Shown here: positions 61,970-64,000 of the stretch, one piece after another
Position numbering within the stretch: the first letter of the stretch is position 1
How the letters are laid out: every line of letters starts with the position of its first letter
Assembly: GCF_019021925.1 (NCBI RefSeq)
Contig: NZ_CP058990.1
Coordinates: 3,622,001 to 3,686,000 of the forward strand
Source of the DNA: Cellulophaga sp. HaHaR_3_176
GTDB taxonomy: Bacteria; Bacteroidota; Bacteroidia; Flavobacteriales; Flavobacteriaceae
Direction: 5' to 3'
DNA length: 64,000 bases
The notes under the pieces: generated by a model
The model's input: the letters and a program-made list of their open reading frames with translations, nothing else
Database searches by the model: none
Told to the model about the DNA's origin: nothing
Program-made: the position numbers and the translations under genes

Positions 61970-62674
61970 TTAATTGTGGCATTCTATATCAGATGATACT
62001 ATTTCAGTAACTGGTTTTGGCGATACATAAGGTATACCTAGACCCAAACCTCTTACTATAAAAAGAGCTCCGATTACAATTACAAACACAGGAATCAATT
62101 TTTGTATTTTTTGTTTAACTCCATTTTTTAAAATACTGCTAAAGTATATAGCAATAGTCATTAAAGGTATTGTTCCTGTTCCGAATAATATCATATATAA
62201 CGATCCTTTAGAAGGCGACTCCATTGCAATTGCTCCAAAAAGTGCCATATAAACTAAGCCGCAAGGTAACAGGCCATTTAAAAACCCTATAGTTAAAAAA
62301 GTGTCAGGTGTTTTCTTCTGTAATTCTTTCCCTAAACTACTTTTTATTCTCCCTATTACTTTATAAATTGGTTTTGAAAAATTAAATTCATTGAACTTTT
62401 TATAAGGAATTAGCACAACTACAATCATTAAAATACCAATTGCAATAGATAATTTTTGTTGCATCCCGAATACAGATAATCCTTTGCCTAGAAAGCCAAA
62501 TACTAGCCCTAGTATTCCATAAGCAAGTAGCCTGCCAAAATGGTAAATAAATATTTGAAAGAATTTTTTAGAGTTACTTGCTCTATCTACAGGAAGCATA
62601 AAGGCAATGGGGCCACACATGCCTACGCAGTGCAAACTACCCATGAAACCTAATATGATAGCAGATAATAGCAT
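61970..62674 (-). CDS. Sulfite exporter TauE/SafE-family membrane protein of cbb3 oxidase clusters
   Basis: 234 residues with about six transmembrane helices. The N terminus MLLSAIILGFMGSLHCVGMCGP has the HCxxMCGP metal-binding-type motif typical of this cbb3-associated subgroup, which probably handles copper, not sulfite. Later helices include 'LLAYGILGLVFGFLGKGLSV', 'FLNGLLPCGLVYMALFGAIA' and 'FVIVIGALFIVRGLGLGI'. The C-terminal tail ends in a 'SSDIECHN' segment with Cys and His. It starts directly after the FixH gene (stop at 62675, start at 62674) and is followed by the globin gene. Confidence 0.85.
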   Translation of the reverse strand: MLLSAIILGFMGSLHCVGMCGPIAFMLPVDRASNSKKFFQIFIYHFGRLLAYGILGLVFGFLGKGLSVFGMQQKLSIAIGILMIVVVLIPYKKFNEFNFSKPIYKVIGRIKSSLGKELQKKTPDTFLTIGFLNGLLPCGLVYMALFGAIAMESPSKGSLYMILFGTGTIPLMTIAIYFSSILKNGVKQKIQKLIPVFVIVIGALFIVRGLGLGIPYVSPKPVTEIVSSDIECHN

Positions 62675-63121
62675 TTAATAAGTGATGTTTTTTTTAAATA
62701 AAAATTCCTCGTTTTTATATTCCCAAGCTACTTTAATGTCCCAACGACCATCTAACAAACGTTTGTCAGGTACGAGCAAATGTGAATTGGATAGACTTAT
62801 AGGAAAGTCAAAATCCAAGTGTTTATTAGATGGTCTATACAGGGACACCGTTCCTTTTACCTTATTAAAATCTAAAGTTTCAGGAAATTTTAAAAGTAAT
62901 CCTTCGGGTGTTTTTTCTGTGATAATATTTACATTGTGGTCGTTAGCATTGTTTTCAGCATCTATTTCTTTTTGATATCCTAGTTCTGCCTTATAATATT
63001 CTTCAGTAACCAAATCGTGATTTGCACTGTCGTCTAAATTCATTTTAACGACAAAGAATACAATAAAGCTTATAAAAGCAATAAATGCTAAAACGATTCC
63101 TGTTCCCCAATTTATTTTCAT
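62675..63121 (-). CDS. ccoH: FixH-family cbb3 oxidase assembly protein
   Basis: 148 residues: one N-terminal transmembrane helix (TGIVLAFIAFISFIVFFVVK), then 'NHDLVTEEYYKAELGYQKEIDAENNA', typical of FixH/CcoH, and a periplasmic beta domain. It helps assemble cytochrome cbb3 oxidase. It lies 27 bases after ccoG and runs immediately into the SafE-like gene, so it is in the cco maturation operon. Symbol assigned by family and context. Confidence 0.88.
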   Translation of the reverse strand: MKINWGTGIVLAFIAFISFIVFFVVKMNLDDSANHDLVTEEYYKAELGYQKEIDAENNANDHNVNIITEKTPEGLLLKFPETLDFNKVKGTVSLYRPSNKHLDFDFPISLSNSHLLVPDKRLLDGRWDIKVAWEYKNEEFLFKKNITY

Positions 63122-63148
63122 AATTGTATTTTTAAATTAAATAGATTG

Positions 63149-64000
63149 CTACTTGTAACTTCTCGGAGCTAAAAAAGCAGTTGTAGTAGTTTCAATGAGT
63201 TTTTCACCACTATATACAGCTATCTTAAGTCTGTCTTTATCGCCACTTAAAGCCGAATTATTTATTTCAATAAATAAAGTCCCTTCTGCGATTTGCTGTG
63301 CAGGAACTAAAAAATTCTCATTTCTTACAAGTTTAATTTCTCCTTTGTGCGATAGTAATACAAAATGAACATCATCAATATCTTTAGAGGTTTTATTAAC
63401 TAACTTATACGTGTATACATTGCTAATAATATTATCAGCTTTATGTTCGTATAACTGACCGGGTAATCTTAGAATATTAGCTTCTAAATCGTTTCTTAAA
63501 AAAAGCATTCCTATAAGCATGCCTGTTAGTATTACAAGTATGGCTATGTAGCCTTTTAAACGAGGTGTAAGCTTAAATTTTTCTTTCTTTACAATTTCAT
63601 CTTCACTTGCGTACCTAATTAAACCTTTAGGTAGGTTTACTTTTTCCATGATACTATCACACTCATCAATACAAGCAGTACAATTAACACATTCTAGTTG
63701 TGTACCGTTTCTAATATCAATACCGGTAGGGCATACGTTAACACATTGAAAACAATCAATACAGTCACCATTACCTAAAGCAGATCGATCTTCATTTTTA
63801 CGGTATTTTTTTCTACCATTTTCACTTTCACCTCTTTTATGATCGTAAGCAACAACTATTGATTTGTTATCTAATAAAACACCTTGCATTCTACCATAAG
63901 GGCAGGCAATGATACAAACCTGCTCTCTAAACCATGCAAATACAAAATAAAATACTGCGGTAAATATTAGTAATGAAACTAACGTACTTAAATGATTAAA
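63149..64000 (-). CDS. ccoG: Cytochrome c oxidase accessory protein CcoG (C-terminal part; 5' end outside window)
   Basis: The reading frame is open to the right edge: 284 codons including the stop are present, and the first visible residues are FNHLSTLVSLLIFTAVFYFV, part of a transmembrane helix. The pattern 'WFREQVCIIACPYGRMQG' then 'DCIDCFQCVNVCPTGIDIRNG' and 'CVNCTACIDECD' is the ferredoxin-like pair of 4Fe-4S sites of CcoG/RdxA. The C terminus has another helix ('GYIAILVILTGMLIGMLFL') and an Ig-like domain. CcoG supports cbb3 oxidase biogenesis, with a proposed role in copper reduction. An internal ATG at 63889 is not the true start. Confidence 0.95.
   Translation of the reverse strand, partial: FNHLSTLVSLLIFTAVFYFVFAWFREQVCIIACPYGRMQGVLLDNKSIVVAYDHKRGESENGRKKYRKNEDRSALGNGDCIDCFQCVNVCPTGIDIRNGTQLECVNCTACIDECDSIMEKVNLPKGLIRYASEDEIVKKEKFKLTPRLKGYIAILVILTGMLIGMLFLRNDLEANILRLPGQLYEHKADNIISNVYTYKLVNKTSKDIDDVHFVLLSHKGEIKLVRNENFLVPAQQIAEGTLFIEINNSALSGDKDRLKIAVYSGEKLIETTTTAFLAPRSYK

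Noticed and set aside
1..64000. CRISPR arrays, prophage, insertion sequences, rRNA operons and riboswitches
   Set aside because: No regularly spaced repeats, transposase or integrase frames, rRNA sequence or recognisable riboswitch motifs were found on either strand.

Overview
The window is AT-rich chromosome from a Bacteroidota member, most likely a (marine) Flavobacteriaceae species. Support comes from type IX secretion (T9SS) C-terminal sorting domains, a lipoprotein with acidic residues after the lipid-anchored Cys, the flavobacterial block ribF/serS/TPR/DUF4286/rsmA/mgtE, cbb3-oxidase accessory genes, and the Bacteroidota promoter signature TAnnTTTG (often with TTG about 19-20 bases upstream) in front of many genes. 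Starts lack Shine-Dalgarno sequences and are usually preceded by A-rich DNA. Several starts are TTG or GTG. No phage, insertion sequence, CRISPR array or rRNA was seen; most of the window reads as core chromosome.

Layout. 1-5.2 kb: start of a histone-deacetylase-like gene, tex, a tiny Cys/Lys-rich protein, ferritin and metG. 5.3-8.7 kb: a small hypothetical gene and a DUF1800/DUF1501 pair, the latter with both a Tat signal and a T9SS-like C terminus. 8.9-17 kb: YraN, an ACT-like protein, a TlpA-like lineage protein, mfd, an unusual FAD disulfide oxidoreductase and a TspO-like membrane protein. 17-22.9 kb: the complete four-gene ligase-associated DNA repair operon (exonuclease, ATP-dependent ligase, Lhr-like helicase, phosphoesterase PdeM). 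23-34.3 kb: TerB-like protein, fbp, GNAT plus aspartate kinase, an OlsF-like double acyltransferase, TM2 protein, 2-hydroxyacid dehydrogenase, cupin, GNAT-nitrilase fusion, mgtE and rsmA.

34.4-46.1 kb: DUF4286, TPR protein, serS, ribF, a large secreted reprolysin-type metalloprotease with a partner lipoprotein, pth, rplY, prs and tRNA-Leu(CAA). 46.2-48.5 kb: DUF58 protein, a GH26-like hydrolase without signal peptide, and tRNA-Asp(GTC). 48.5-56.6 kb: a signalling cluster with a TPR histidine kinase, a small outer-membrane-type protein, a GAF/multi-PAS kinase and three receiver proteins, one carrying a HisKA-like helix pair without an ATPase domain. None of these has a recognisable DNA-binding output domain.

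56.6-64 kb: a low-oxygen/heme module: precorrin-2 dehydrogenase, hemN behind a candidate FNR-type site, UspA, a 601-residue uncharacterised Cys-containing protein, a truncated globin, and cbb3 oxidase maturation genes (TauE/SafE-like, FixH, CcoG) running off the window end. The best candidates for new biology are the 601-residue protein in this context, the Tat plus T9SS DUF1501/DUF1800 pair, and the ATPase-less HisKA receiver protein.
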